From positions 1 through 64,000 of the forward strand of contig NZ_JAMXAY010000020.1 in assembly GCF_025460835.1 (NCBI RefSeq): a DNA stretch of 64,000 nt, read 5' to 3'. The DNA is from Parapedobacter soli. Lineage in GTDB: Bacteria > Bacteroidota > Bacteroidia > Sphingobacteriales > Sphingobacteriaceae. A program made the translations under genes and the position numbers. Position 1 is the stretch's first letter. Every line of letters starts with the position of its first letter. Under the pieces are notes generated by a model. It saw nothing but the letters and a program-made list of their open reading frames with translations. It searched no databases and was not told the origin of the DNA. This document shows, in pieces, positions 51,701-60,271 of this stretch.

Positions 51701-52178
51701 TTTTGTCTATGGCTCTGTCGGAAACGAGTTGTTGAACATGACGCGAATGCGGTTAGAGTGGCAACGGACAAAAGACGCGTTGAACCGTTGGACACCCCAA
51801 AACACCAATACGGATATACCCAGAAACGGATTTTTCTACACCAAATATGCCGACTACCTGAACAGCCACTTTGTTGAAGATGCTTCGTTCTTAAGGGTGG
51901 AGAGCGTAACGTTAGGCTATACGTTTAGGCCAAACCGAATCTTTAACTCCCTACGGATGTTTGTGAAAGGCCAAAACCTGTTCTTACTCACCAACTACTC
52001 GGGATGGGATCCGGAAGTCAGTACGAAAGCATTCGAAAACGACCCGTTGAGCGCTGGGCAATACATCGGCGAACGGATAGGGGCGAGCACACTGAATTCG
52101 AATGCCGGCCTTGGGCTTGATTTTAATTCTTACCCCACACCTAAGGTCTTTATGTTTGGGTTGTCAGCAACTTTTTAA
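48750..52178 (+). CDS. SusC/RagA-type TonB-dependent receptor with STN domain
   Basis: A 1142-residue outer-membrane receptor. A signal peptide lies near residues 25-45 (long N-terminal region, typical of the group; ATG 48822 is an alternative). The STN domain at about 48-115 (VTLKVKQEPITEVLAAIEAQTGYVIVY) signals to FecR. The carboxypeptidase-like domain at 139-215 (ISGRVTDSRGNPLPDVTVSVRG) and the plug with VVVGYGTERKEDLTGAISSL and RGSNSISSGNDPLYVVDGFP follow. The remaining 750 residues or so form the barrel, ending in an aromatic beta strand (FMFGLSATF). It imports an oligosaccharide with SusD. The substrate cannot be read from the sequence. Confidence 0.94.
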   Translation: MINYVFYPSDTKKKSGVLNQLFRIMRMTSLFLAIACMHVSAASLSQTVTLKVKQEPITEVLAAIEAQTGYVIVYNDKYVKPDLLVSLNVNSQPLEVVLDKILTPSHLVYQIKNKTIAVRGGANEVENELELPMILQSRTISGRVTDSRGNPLPDVTVSVRGTTVAVMTDNQGTYRITVPPKGTYLVFTFVGFESVEKAIENQSNIDVLMVPSISDLDEVVVVGYGTERKEDLTGAISSLDAKDLNAGGTVSNVAQALRGRAAGVHVTQNSSAPGGSISIRIRGSNSISSGNDPLYVVDGFPMESGLDINPNDISNIQILKDASATAIYGSRGANGVVMITTKRGEAGLSRITYNAQAGAQQIKSPFDMLQGREYMELANDLFREIDGQEDQEYAVFAPADLESKVNTDWIKETMRLGAVQDHSLQASSGGENTKVYTSVGYFDQVGVLKNTNWKRFSGLVNVEQKITSALNSGASISGRREMSNVQEYEGNIAESSVLYMILNYSPVSRVYNDDGSFARPSGGNGDNPLSNLLARTNDVQTDIFNGSVFLEFKPIDKLTIRADAGSKTRRFTMGTYLPQSTFRGSLDGGRATLVNASANQELLSTFVTYEDRIAENHSLKVMGGYSWERFYGEYRTMNASGFSTDLFTYHNIGAAAQIAGITSSKNEHYLISFFGRLNYSAFDKYLFTFNMRRDGSSRFGKDNRWGIFPSGAVAWQLGREAFIQDLNIFSHLKLRFGFGVTGNERIGDYASFGLVSTSNYTFDGSTFTPGTILNPGTPANPKLKWETTTQYDLGLDAGLFDSRLQLTVDLYHKRTSDLLVNVPLPHYSGFVSGIKNSGAIENKGIELGIVSHNLTKRFIWDTGLVFSLNRNKVLNVGQENAIFIESNKPIGSVSNTDFAIVTDGAPLGSLYGYVYDGVIQQGEQYAPQPNSVPGDPKFKDISGPDGVPDGQITADDRTIIGNANPKFSYGISNSFTYKNFDLGVFVYGSVGNELLNMTRMRLEWQRTKDALNRWTPQNTNTDIPRNGFFYTKYADYLNSHFVEDASFLRVESVTLGYTFRPNRIFNSLRMFVKGQNLFLLTNYSGWDPEVSTKAFENDPLSAGQYIGERIGASTLNSNAGLGLDFNSYPTPKVFMFGLSATF

Positions 52179-52206
52179 ATTGATTGCTAATTAAAAATAC
52201 GATAAG

Positions 52207-53754
52207 ATGATCGCTAATATGAAATCAACTTGCTATATACTCCTGTTCATTTTTATGTCCTGGGGGTGTACGAAATTGGATTCGACGATATATTCTAATT
52301 TAACAACGGGGAATGCATATTCCACCGAAGCCGATGCGCAAGCCTCGGTGGTTGGGTTATATTCCATTTTGGACGGAGAGGGTGAGTTTTTTGGATACTA
52401 CAATGGCATGTTTGCATTGGTGACGGAATATGGAACAGATGTTGGATACTCCACGAAGGCCGGAAACCCATCGCAAATGACGACGTTTTCCTATCAGCCC
52501 GGCAACGGGTTGCTGCTTACGAACTGGAACTCGCAATACCGGTTGGTAACTGGTGCCAATACGCTTCTTTCCAAAATCGCTGACTTGGAAGTCGCCGAAG
52601 AGGCGAAAAACCAAATGATTGGGCAGGCCCGGTTTTTACGGGCGTTGGCCTACCGCGACCTCACCGACGCCTGGGGCCCCGTTCCGTTTATAACCGAAGA
52701 AATTGACCCCGATCTGGTGGAAGATATGCCGTTAACTCCCGTTGACGAAATTGAATCGTTCATGATTGCGGATTGCGAATTTGCCATCGAGCACCTCCCC
52801 GAGCAATGGGGAACCAGCGAAGGCTTGACAAGGGCAACAAAAGGTGCTGCACTTACCCTTTTGGGAAAGATCTATATGCGAAAACATGATTATGCCAATG
52901 CGAAAATATATATCGATCAGGTATTGGAAATGGAAAGCAGGGGGATATATCGTTTAAATCCTGATTTTAAAAACGTTTGGTCTGGCAGCAACAAACTCGA
53001 CGAGGGAATGGTTTTTGGCATCTTGCACGATGCAGCACGCCGCCCAACGTTTACCTCGCTTCATTTTGGCCCTGCAGACAACAAGGACATTCCCAGCAGG
53101 TGGTCCTATTATGGAATTTCACTTGATTTTTGGCGGAAATATCACGACGACGATCCCCGGAAGGCATTTTTCTGGTATGATTATGAAGGGTCGACCCCCA
53201 GGGGGGACGGCTCCGGATATGGATTGTTTTATAAAATGCCCGATCCGGGTGAAAATACACCACCCAACGATACCACCATCTTGCTAAAAGACGTAACAAC
53301 AAAAAAGTACACCTATGAAATGAACTCCAAGTCGGAGTGGGACGATCGTACCATCATCATTTTCAGGCTGGCAGACGTGATCTTGTGCAAAGCCGAAATT
53401 GAAAACGCATTGAACGGTCCCGCTGCTGCCCTACCTTATTTAAACCGGGTACGCGAACGTGCAGGGGCCCCCTTATATGGTGTTGATGCACGTTTTCCAG
53501 CACCCGGTAATCAAAATGAGATGGCAGACCGTATATTGGATGAGCGCGGCTTTGAATTGGTGTTCGAATTTCAGCGGCGGCCAGACCTAATCAGGTTCGG
53601 AAAATTATTGGATGTTTGTAATGCCTATATTGAAAATTACCTGGGGCTGAATGTGAGACTGACCGAGAACAACATCTACTTTCCATATCCGTTCCAAGAT
53701 ACGCGTTACAATAGCTATATGCGGGCCGAGAATGAAAAGCGGATCGTTAGATAG
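52207..53754 (+). CDS. SusD/RagB-type glycan-binding lipoprotein
   Basis: A 515-residue lipoprotein with signal peptide and lipobox (FMSWGC, Cys21). SusD hallmarks are the NAYSTEADAQASVVGLY N-terminal segment, AKNQMIGQARFLRALAYRDLTDAWGPVPFITE, and RFLRAL...LTLLGKIYMRKHDYANAKIYIDQVLE TPR-like helices. The C-terminal ADVILCKAEIENALNG and RILDERGFELVFEFQRRPDLIRFG blocks complete the family. It forms a lid on the SusC barrel at the cell surface. It begins 28 nt after susC; a stable hairpin lies after its stop. Confidence 0.93.
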   Translation: MIANMKSTCYILLFIFMSWGCTKLDSTIYSNLTTGNAYSTEADAQASVVGLYSILDGEGEFFGYYNGMFALVTEYGTDVGYSTKAGNPSQMTTFSYQPGNGLLLTNWNSQYRLVTGANTLLSKIADLEVAEEAKNQMIGQARFLRALAYRDLTDAWGPVPFITEEIDPDLVEDMPLTPVDEIESFMIADCEFAIEHLPEQWGTSEGLTRATKGAALTLLGKIYMRKHDYANAKIYIDQVLEMESRGIYRLNPDFKNVWSGSNKLDEGMVFGILHDAARRPTFTSLHFGPADNKDIPSRWSYYGISLDFWRKYHDDDPRKAFFWYDYEGSTPRGDGSGYGLFYKMPDPGENTPPNDTTILLKDVTTKKYTYEMNSKSEWDDRTIIIFRLADVILCKAEIENALNGPAAALPYLNRVRERAGAPLYGVDARFPAPGNQNEMADRILDERGFELVFEFQRRPDLIRFGKLLDVCNAYIENYLGLNVRLTENNIYFPYPFQDTRYNSYMRAENEKRIVR

Positions 53755-53806
53755 GGTCTTTCGAATACGATAAAATCACGTTACCATAAACAGCATTATT
53801 TACAAC

Positions 53807-53837
53807 ACCCACGGCAATGCCAAGCGTTGTCGTGGGT
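53807..53837 (+). promoter_or_regulatory. Stable hairpin between the susD and lipoprotein genes
   Basis: A 13-bp stem with two G-U pairs: 53807-53819 with 53825-53837, loop CCAAG. No T-run follows, so it is more likely an mRNA-stabilising or processing hairpin that separates susCD from the downstream message than a terminator. The next ATG is 14 nt downstream. Confidence 0.55.
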
Positions 53838-53851
53838 AGAAAGGAGAGCTT

Positions 53852-54994
53852 ATGTTAAATTTTTGGGTAAAAAGTCGGTATACGTTATGGATAGTGGCCC
53901 TCGTCTGGGGCAGCTTATCCTGCAGCAAAGATGGCGATGGTCCTGATGCAGGCCAGGGTCAGCAGGTTATACCCCGTTTTTTCTCTGCTGAATCGCCTTG
54001 GAATACGCCTATCCCGGAAGATGCGGTTTATTCTCCCGAAGGCGATGCTAGGACACAGAAGCTGGCCAATCCCTCACTCGTATTCCAGGTAAAAAAAAGC
54101 GATTGGACGCAATGGGTCTACCATGCGAAAGAATCGGATCCCACCGTGACATTTTTTATCTCTTCCACCCATCTTCCGGATAATACGGATAATTCAAGGG
54201 ACGGATATGTAGAAATAAAGATGCCAGCGGAGGCAGTACCCGACCGGGGCTGTTCCACGTGCCCCGGTGGCTTCAGGAACGGTTGGGATGACGACTCGCC
54301 CGGGTTTGATGGCCACATTACTGTTATCGACCCAGCGGGCGAATATTCACATGAATTCTGGCATACCGGTTTTGATGAAAATACCAGGAACTACACGGCG
54401 GTTTCTTATGCACGTGTTCCGTTGGACGGCAAAGGGGTGAATATCCAGGGCCAGTTGACGGAAAAGCTGACGGGTGAATACCGCAACCCGGACTTTCTAA
54501 CCTATGGGTGGGGCTCGTCCAGGTCATATGGAGGGTCCAACCTGGGCGGATTGATCATGAAAGGCGACATCACCGAAGGAAAAATTGATCATGCATTGGC
54601 CATACTGATGCCTTTTTCCTTTATCGGCTTCCCCGAATCGGGCTATCCGTTATATCCGGCTACGAAGGCAGAGTATGCGTGTGCCGAAACCGGGCCGATC
54701 GTGATGGGTACGAGGTTTGCCATCCCGCGGGATATCGATATCAACTCACTCGGTTTATCCGCTGCTAGTAAAGCACTTGCCAAAGCGCTGCAAGAATACG
54801 GCGCTTACTTGATTGATTCGGCCGGAGAAGGGAACGTTAATTTAAATGCGGATGGGGTAGGCGCACAAGGGGAGGCAGAGGCCCTCAATGCGCGTTCCGA
54901 TGAGATGAAAAAGTTACTGTCTTTATTACGTGTCGTGCAGCCCGAGGACCCGGCAATCAATACGAACACGTTACCCAAACCTCCGGGTTGTTAA
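53852..54994 (+). CDS. Secreted lipoprotein of unknown function (SPWN-type family)
   Basis: A 380-residue lipoprotein (signal peptide with lipobox SLSC, Cys25). The mature part begins with FFSAESPWNTPIPEDAVY and contains CSTCPGG, DGHITVIDPAGEYSHEFW, a GGSNLGGLIMKGDI segment and KIDHALAILMPFSFIGFPESGYPLYPATK. The C-terminal region has GPIVMGTRFAIPRDIDINSL and ALAKALQEYGAYLIDSAGEG. I recognise this SPWN...DHAL...PATK...MGxRFxIP pattern from secreted actinobacterial and fungal proteins but know no function for it. The conserved Asp, His and Glu residues could form an active site. It is the first gene after susD, hence a surface or periplasmic part of the utilisation locus. Confidence 0.7.
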   Translation: MLNFWVKSRYTLWIVALVWGSLSCSKDGDGPDAGQGQQVIPRFFSAESPWNTPIPEDAVYSPEGDARTQKLANPSLVFQVKKSDWTQWVYHAKESDPTVTFFISSTHLPDNTDNSRDGYVEIKMPAEAVPDRGCSTCPGGFRNGWDDDSPGFDGHITVIDPAGEYSHEFWHTGFDENTRNYTAVSYARVPLDGKGVNIQGQLTEKLTGEYRNPDFLTYGWGSSRSYGGSNLGGLIMKGDITEGKIDHALAILMPFSFIGFPESGYPLYPATKAEYACAETGPIVMGTRFAIPRDIDINSLGLSAASKALAKALQEYGAYLIDSAGEGNVNLNADGVGAQGEAEALNARSDEMKKLLSLLRVVQPEDPAINTNTLPKPPGC

Positions 54995-55009
54995 TACGAG
55001 TTATTCCAA

Positions 55010-57169
55010 ATGCGCTCACGGCTACTGATTTATACATATCTTGTTTTTCATTTTTTCTCTTGCCAAAATAATACGGCCGAATGGCCTGTTTATCTGGGCG
55101 ATAAAGGAAGTTCGCACTATTCATCCTTACGTGGGATAGATACAAACAACGTCTCTGCATTGGAGGTTGCTTGGGTATACCATACCGGTGACTTGGATAC
55201 GAACCGAAATTCGGAAATACAATGCAATCCTATAATGGTAAACGGCATGCTGTATGGAACCTCTCCCCAGTTGAAGTTGTTTGCGTTGGACGCAGCCACC
55301 GGTAAGGAAAAGTGGGTTTTTGACCCATTTGAGAATTCGGAAACGGAAGTCCAGATCAACGTAAATAGGGGGGTAACCTATTGGTCTGCGGGCGAGGGAG
55401 GGCGGATATTCTATAGCGCCGGGGCCTTTCTTTATTGCGTCAGCGCCGAAACGGGGAGATTGATGACATCTTTTGGTAATAATGGCCGCATAGACCTAAG
55501 GGATGGGCTTGGAAGGGACGCAAGCCGGTTGTATGTTACAGCCACCTCTCCGGGTATGGTGTATAGGGATTTACTGATAATGGGCAGTCGCGTCGCTGAG
55601 ACCAATCTCGCGGCCCCCGGAGACATAAGGGCTTACAATGTCCATACCGGTAACATTGAATGGGTATTCCATACCATCCCCCGGCCCGGAGAACTAGGGA
55701 ATGATACCTGGGAGGACGACGAGGCTTGGAAACACACGGGGGGAGCTAATAATTGGGCTGGCATGAGCTTGGATGAGGAGCGCGGAATGGTGTATATCCC
55801 TACCGGGTCTGCAACATTTGACTTCTATGGGGGCAACAGGAAAGGGGAGAACCTATTTTCCAATTGTGTTTTGGCCCTCGATGCGGCCACCGGGAAACTG
55901 GTTTGGTATTACCAAACGATACACCATGATCTATGGGATCGTGACCTGCCCGCACCGCCCAACTTGGTAACGATTAAACGGGAGGGAAAGGAAAGTGACG
56001 CGGTTGTGCAAGTAACCAAAACGGGATATGTATTTGTATTGGACCGGGACAGCGGGAAGCCGTTGTTTCCGGTACACGAAAGGCCCGTTCCGCATAGATC
56101 CTCATTGATTGGAGAGCAACCTTGGCCTACCCAACCAGTGCCGGAACTGCCTGAGCCGTTTGTAAAACAACGTTTTACAGCAGCAGACATCAATGATTTG
56201 GTCCCCGATTCTTCACAAAAGGCTGTCCGTGAAAGGTTAGCTCAATTCGAGACAGGACATATGTTTCTTCCACCCAGTGAACAAGGGATGGTCATGTATC
56301 CCGGTTTTGATGGCGGTGCGGAATGGGGCGGGGCAGCGTATGATCCCACAACAAACTTTTTATACATCAATGCAAACCAGGTTCCTTGGACGTTGCAAAT
56401 GGTAAAAACGGGCGCTGAAAATAAGGCCGACGGCATCACCATGGCCGAGCATGGCAAGGCGGTATACACCAATAGCTGCATGTCGTGTCACGGCATTGAT
56501 AAAAAAGGCAATGGAGATTTCCCATCGTTGATGCAGCTGGATCAGAAATACAAGAAACACGACGTATTACAAATTATAAATAACGGATCACGAAGAATGC
56601 CGTCATTTGAACAGCTATCACCGGTGGATAAAGAAGCCTTACTCGCGTTCTTGCTCGACCTTGAAGAAGGTGGACAGTCGTTCTCTGCTAGAAATAATAA
56701 AAAAGAACCCGGCTATGAAACGGAAGTCTCCGAAGCGATAATGCCTTATACAATGACCGGTTATCAAAAACTGCTTACTCCGGAGGGCTATCCGGCGAGC
56801 AAACCCCCTTGGGGCAATTTGACTGCAATAGATTTGAATTCAGGAAAGATCGTATGGCAGATACCGCTGGGTGAATATCGCGAATTGGTTGAGAAAGGGA
56901 TCCCGATTACCGGGACGGAGAATTATGGCGGACCGATAGCAACTGCCGGCGGACTGTTGTTCATCGCTGCAACTCCCGATGGAAAATTCCGTGCTTTCAA
57001 TAAAAATTCAGGTGAATTACTTTGGGAGACGATGCTTCCGGCGGCTGGATTCACTACGCCGTCAGCCTATATGGTCAAAGGCAAACAATATATAGTAATA
57101 GCCTGTGGCGGAGGAAAATTAGGTGCCCATTCGGGGGATACCTATATGGCTTTTGCGTTACCCGACTGA
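55010..57169 (+). CDS. PQQ-type quinoprotein dehydrogenase with an inserted cytochrome c domain
   Basis: A 719-residue exported lipoprotein (lipobox FFSC, Cys18). An eight-bladed PQQ beta-propeller opens with EWPVYLGDKGSSHYSSL. The HHDLWDRDLPAPPNL motif near residues 305-319, typical of the membrane glucose dehydrogenase family, is present. Between about residues 480 and 555 a cytochrome c domain interrupts the propeller, with heme motif CMSCH (490-494) and a candidate axial Met near 530 (RRMPSF). The propeller resumes with GNLTAIDLNSGKIVWQIPLGEY. It would oxidise a sugar or alcohol in the periplasm and pass electrons to its heme. PQQ is not made by genes in this window. Confidence 0.87.
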   Translation: MRSRLLIYTYLVFHFFSCQNNTAEWPVYLGDKGSSHYSSLRGIDTNNVSALEVAWVYHTGDLDTNRNSEIQCNPIMVNGMLYGTSPQLKLFALDAATGKEKWVFDPFENSETEVQINVNRGVTYWSAGEGGRIFYSAGAFLYCVSAETGRLMTSFGNNGRIDLRDGLGRDASRLYVTATSPGMVYRDLLIMGSRVAETNLAAPGDIRAYNVHTGNIEWVFHTIPRPGELGNDTWEDDEAWKHTGGANNWAGMSLDEERGMVYIPTGSATFDFYGGNRKGENLFSNCVLALDAATGKLVWYYQTIHHDLWDRDLPAPPNLVTIKREGKESDAVVQVTKTGYVFVLDRDSGKPLFPVHERPVPHRSSLIGEQPWPTQPVPELPEPFVKQRFTAADINDLVPDSSQKAVRERLAQFETGHMFLPPSEQGMVMYPGFDGGAEWGGAAYDPTTNFLYINANQVPWTLQMVKTGAENKADGITMAEHGKAVYTNSCMSCHGIDKKGNGDFPSLMQLDQKYKKHDVLQIINNGSRRMPSFEQLSPVDKEALLAFLLDLEEGGQSFSARNNKKEPGYETEVSEAIMPYTMTGYQKLLTPEGYPASKPPWGNLTAIDLNSGKIVWQIPLGEYRELVEKGIPITGTENYGGPIATAGGLLFIAATPDGKFRAFNKNSGELLWETMLPAAGFTTPSAYMVKGKQYIVIACGGGKLGAHSGDTYMAFALPD

Positions 57170-57244
57170 TGGCGTTCCAGAAAAAATGGCGTGAAATAAG
57201 TGAATAGTTAATGTTAAAAGGATTTGAACCAAAAAATATAAGTT

Positions 57245-58648
57245 ATGAATAATCGATATCGTTACGCGTTGTGCTTTCTGATGGTAGGCATATCATTGGG
57301 CATGGCGTGCAATCCGGGAGGCGAGCAGTACGTGCAAAACGAAGTGGGCAAATTAAAGATAGCTGACAATGGCAGGTATCTCATGATGGAAGATGGCAAA
57401 CCATTTTTTTGGTTAGGTGATACCGGATGGAAACTATTTCTAAGGCTCGATCGGCAAGAAGCGGCCCAGTACCTGGAAGACCGGCATCAAAAAGGGTTTA
57501 ATGTCATCCAGGTGATGGTTTCATTCTATAATGTATCCGCAACCAACGTCTATGGGGATTCCATTTTTGTGAATGGTGATGTTTCCCGACCGAGGGTCAC
57601 GGAAGGGAATGAATACGGTGAGGGCGATCAATATGATTACTGGGACCATATGGACTACATCATTGATTTGGCAGCTGAGAAAGGTATTTATATGGCCATC
57701 GTCCCGGTATGGGGTACTTCGGTGAGGGCAGGGTGGGTTACGGTAGATCAAGCAAGGCGATATGCTGCATTCCTGGCAAATCGGTATAAAAACAAGGAAA
57801 ATATCATATGGCTGAATGGCGGGGACCTAGCGGGCAGCGACTCAACGGCGGTATGGAATGCCATCGGGGAGACCCTCCGTTCCAACGACCCCAATCACCT
57901 GATTACGTTCCATCCCATTGGCCAAACCCAGTCGGCCACTTGGTTTCATAACGCATCCTGGTTGGATTTTAATATGTTTCAGTCGGGCCACCTCAGCTAT
58001 GACCAGCATGCCGGTGGTTACGGCGAAGATAACTGGAGATATGTGAGCGATGTTTACGACAAAGAGCCTGTGAAACCGGTATTGGATGGAGAGGCAGCTT
58101 ATGAAGGCATACCGCATGGATTAAATGATACCGCTCAACCCCGATGGGAAGCGAAAGACATGAGACGCAACGCTTACTGGTCGGTTTTTGCTGGTGCTTG
58201 TGGGTTCACTTACGGCAACAATGCCGTTTGGCAAATGTATAAACCGACAGACGAAAGCGTTGAATATGCACCGACGCAGTACTGGGATGAAGCCATGAAC
58301 GCCGATGGCGCTAAGCAAATGGCCCATATCAAGAAATTAATGCTTTCCCGTCCTTATTTCGAGCGGATTCCCGATTCTTCCATGGTAGCCGATCAGGGGG
58401 TAATGTATGACTATATCGCTGCAACCCGGGGAAATGACTATGCGTTTCTCTATACGTTCAACGGGCGGGATATCGCGGTAAATATGGGCGTGATACCTGG
58501 GGAAGAGGTCAAGGCATCCTGGTATAACCCTCGAGATGGCGTTACCACCAATATCGGGGTGTTCCCAAATAGTGGAACCGTCCACTTCGATCCACCGGGA
58601 GAAAAACAAGTTGGAAATGACTGGGTTTTAATCCTAGACAAAATATAA
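57245..58648 (+). CDS. Glycoside hydrolase, GH140/DUF4038 type
   Basis: A 467-residue exported lipoprotein (lipobox LGMAC, Cys22). The DUF4038 (alpha/beta)8 barrel spans about 38-345: it starts GKPFFWLGDTGWKLF and has the candidate catalytic acids in IIWLNGGDLAG (Asp about 194) and PVLDGEAAYEG (Glu about 283). A C-terminal collagen-binding-like beta domain covers about 370-465. The one characterised GH140 enzyme I know (from Bacteroides) cleaves apiose from rhamnogalacturonan II; other DUF4038 members have other targets, so apiosidase is only a hypothesis. It lies in the operon after the PQQ dehydrogenase. Confidence 0.8.
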   Translation: MNNRYRYALCFLMVGISLGMACNPGGEQYVQNEVGKLKIADNGRYLMMEDGKPFFWLGDTGWKLFLRLDRQEAAQYLEDRHQKGFNVIQVMVSFYNVSATNVYGDSIFVNGDVSRPRVTEGNEYGEGDQYDYWDHMDYIIDLAAEKGIYMAIVPVWGTSVRAGWVTVDQARRYAAFLANRYKNKENIIWLNGGDLAGSDSTAVWNAIGETLRSNDPNHLITFHPIGQTQSATWFHNASWLDFNMFQSGHLSYDQHAGGYGEDNWRYVSDVYDKEPVKPVLDGEAAYEGIPHGLNDTAQPRWEAKDMRRNAYWSVFAGACGFTYGNNAVWQMYKPTDESVEYAPTQYWDEAMNADGAKQMAHIKKLMLSRPYFERIPDSSMVADQGVMYDYIAATRGNDYAFLYTFNGRDIAVNMGVIPGEEVKASWYNPRDGVTTNIGVFPNSGTVHFDPPGEKQVGNDWVLILDKI

Positions 58649-58666
58649 ACCTTGGTTGAATATAAA

Positions 58667-60115
58667 ATGAGACACATGTTGACAACAAACAATTGCATCC
58701 GCCTTTTGATTGGCGTCTTAGTGCTTTTTATTTGTTTTCCCGGCTACGCCGCCGACTGGGAAAAGCCCAGGATGGTTGTATTGACGGATATAGAGAATGA
58801 ACCGGATGACGCGCAGTCACTCGTACGTTTGCTCGTGTACAGCAACCAATTTGATATCGAGGGATTGATTGCCACCACTTCTACCCATTTGAGGGGTGAA
58901 ACCGCACCTTGGCGAATCAAGGAAATTATACAAGCCTACGGGCAAGTGCGGGATAACTTGTTGGAACACGAAGACGGATTCCCCACGGAGGCGCACCTCC
59001 TGTCTGCCGTTAAAACCGGACTTCCTGTATATGGAATGGAGGGGGTAGGAGAGGGAAAGGATTCGGAAGGGAGTGAATGGTTGATAAGTGTAGTGGACAA
59101 GGATGATGACCGGCCGGTTTGGGTGCCGGTGTGGGGAGGTACCAATGTATTGGCCCAAGCGCTATGGAAAGTGCGGAAGACGAGAACCGTTCAAGAGGTC
59201 GGAGAATTTGTAGCCAAATTACGCATCTATACCATATCCGATCAGGATGATTCAGGTATATGGATTCGGAATGAGTTTCCGGAATTATTCTATATCGTCA
59301 GCCCCGGAGAAGACTACGTGCATTCGACCTGGAACGGGATAGCGGGAGAATCGTTTCGAAAGTATGCTTCGGGAGCCGACCCGGCCCTCGGGGGAAACCC
59401 CTGGTTGAGAAAAAACGTTATCCTCGACCATGGACCGCTGGGTGCGAAGTACCCTGAAGTGGAATACATCATGGAGGGGGATACGCCCAGTTTTTTAGGT
59501 TTGATAAACAATGGATTGAATGTTCCGGAACGCCCGGATTATGGGGGGTGGGGCGGCCGCTACGAGCTTTATAAACCTCGGTTTTTACCCTATCGGAACT
59601 TCGATTACCAAAAGCCGGAAACAAGGCCGATCTGGACCGATGCCAATGATGAAGTGGTAGGAAATGACGGGCGGATTTATATCAACAACCAAGCGACCAT
59701 TTGGCGGTGGCGAGAGGCGTTCCAGCACGATTTCGCGGCGCGAATGGACTGGTGTGTGAATACATTTGAAAATGCCAACCACCCACCGGTGGTAAAGGTG
59801 GATGAAACCAAAAATATCGTGATTCGCCCTGGGGAAGAGCTCCAATTCGATGCCAGTGAAAGTTCGGATCCGGATGGTGATTCGTTGACCTATCATTGGT
59901 TTATCTATAAAGAAGCCGGAACTTATTGGGCTTGGGATTGGTACAAACCGATTACGATTTCAGATCCAAGGGAGGCTAAAACCACGATAAGCATAGGAGG
60001 AAGAATTGAGTTGGAAAAGCCCCACGTGACCCATTTAATATTAGCTGTTACAGATAGCGGAACACCTACCCTTACGCGCTATCAGCGTATTATAATCAAT
60101 ATTTTACCTGATTAG
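58667..60115 (+). CDS. DUF1593 (Sde182-type) nucleoside-hydrolase-like protein
   Basis: A 482-residue secreted protein (signal peptide about residues 1-30, ending YAADWEKPR). The nucleoside-hydrolase-like domain begins RMVVLTDIENEPDDAQSLVRLLVYSNQFDIEGLI, with the DxxxxxDD metal-type motif. It continues with VPVWGGTNVLAQALWKV. A C-terminal immunoglobulin-like domain (about 380-480, PVVKVDETKNIVIRPGEELQFDASES) follows. Family members (DUF1593, PF07632) occur in glycan utilisation loci and may hydrolyse N- or O-glycosidic bonds; activity is not established. The ATG at 58667 is preferred over an in-frame TTG at 58652. Confidence 0.82.
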   Translation: MRHMLTTNNCIRLLIGVLVLFICFPGYAADWEKPRMVVLTDIENEPDDAQSLVRLLVYSNQFDIEGLIATTSTHLRGETAPWRIKEIIQAYGQVRDNLLEHEDGFPTEAHLLSAVKTGLPVYGMEGVGEGKDSEGSEWLISVVDKDDDRPVWVPVWGGTNVLAQALWKVRKTRTVQEVGEFVAKLRIYTISDQDDSGIWIRNEFPELFYIVSPGEDYVHSTWNGIAGESFRKYASGADPALGGNPWLRKNVILDHGPLGAKYPEVEYIMEGDTPSFLGLINNGLNVPERPDYGGWGGRYELYKPRFLPYRNFDYQKPETRPIWTDANDEVVGNDGRIYINNQATIWRWREAFQHDFAARMDWCVNTFENANHPPVVKVDETKNIVIRPGEELQFDASESSDPDGDSLTYHWFIYKEAGTYWAWDWYKPITISDPREAKTTISIGGRIELEKPHVTHLILAVTDSGTPTLTRYQRIIINILPD

Positions 60116-60201
60116 TATATCGGAGGAGCTGCATTCAAATCCTCAATCCCAGAACCGGATTTGAAAATGGTAATTTGATTAGCTTTTCTGGATTAGAATG
60201 A

Positions 60202-60209
60202 TAACTTTG
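60202..60209 (+). promoter_or_regulatory. -7 promoter box before the isomerase-GntP unit
   Basis: TAACTTTG, a perfect TANNTTTG match, 62 nt before the isomerase ATG. TTTG at 60174-60177 is 24 nt upstream, slightly long. It makes the last two genes of the locus a separate transcription unit. Confidence 0.45.
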
Positions 60210-60271
60210 CCAGTAGTAACGATAGGGCAATCGATTTATCCATAAACTTAGAGAAGTAAACTAATTACGAT

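Noticed and set aside
60136-60163. CAAATCC/GGATTTG inverted repeat as a terminator of the DUF1593 gene
   Set aside because: 7-bp stem with a 14-nt loop and no T-run; too weak to call.
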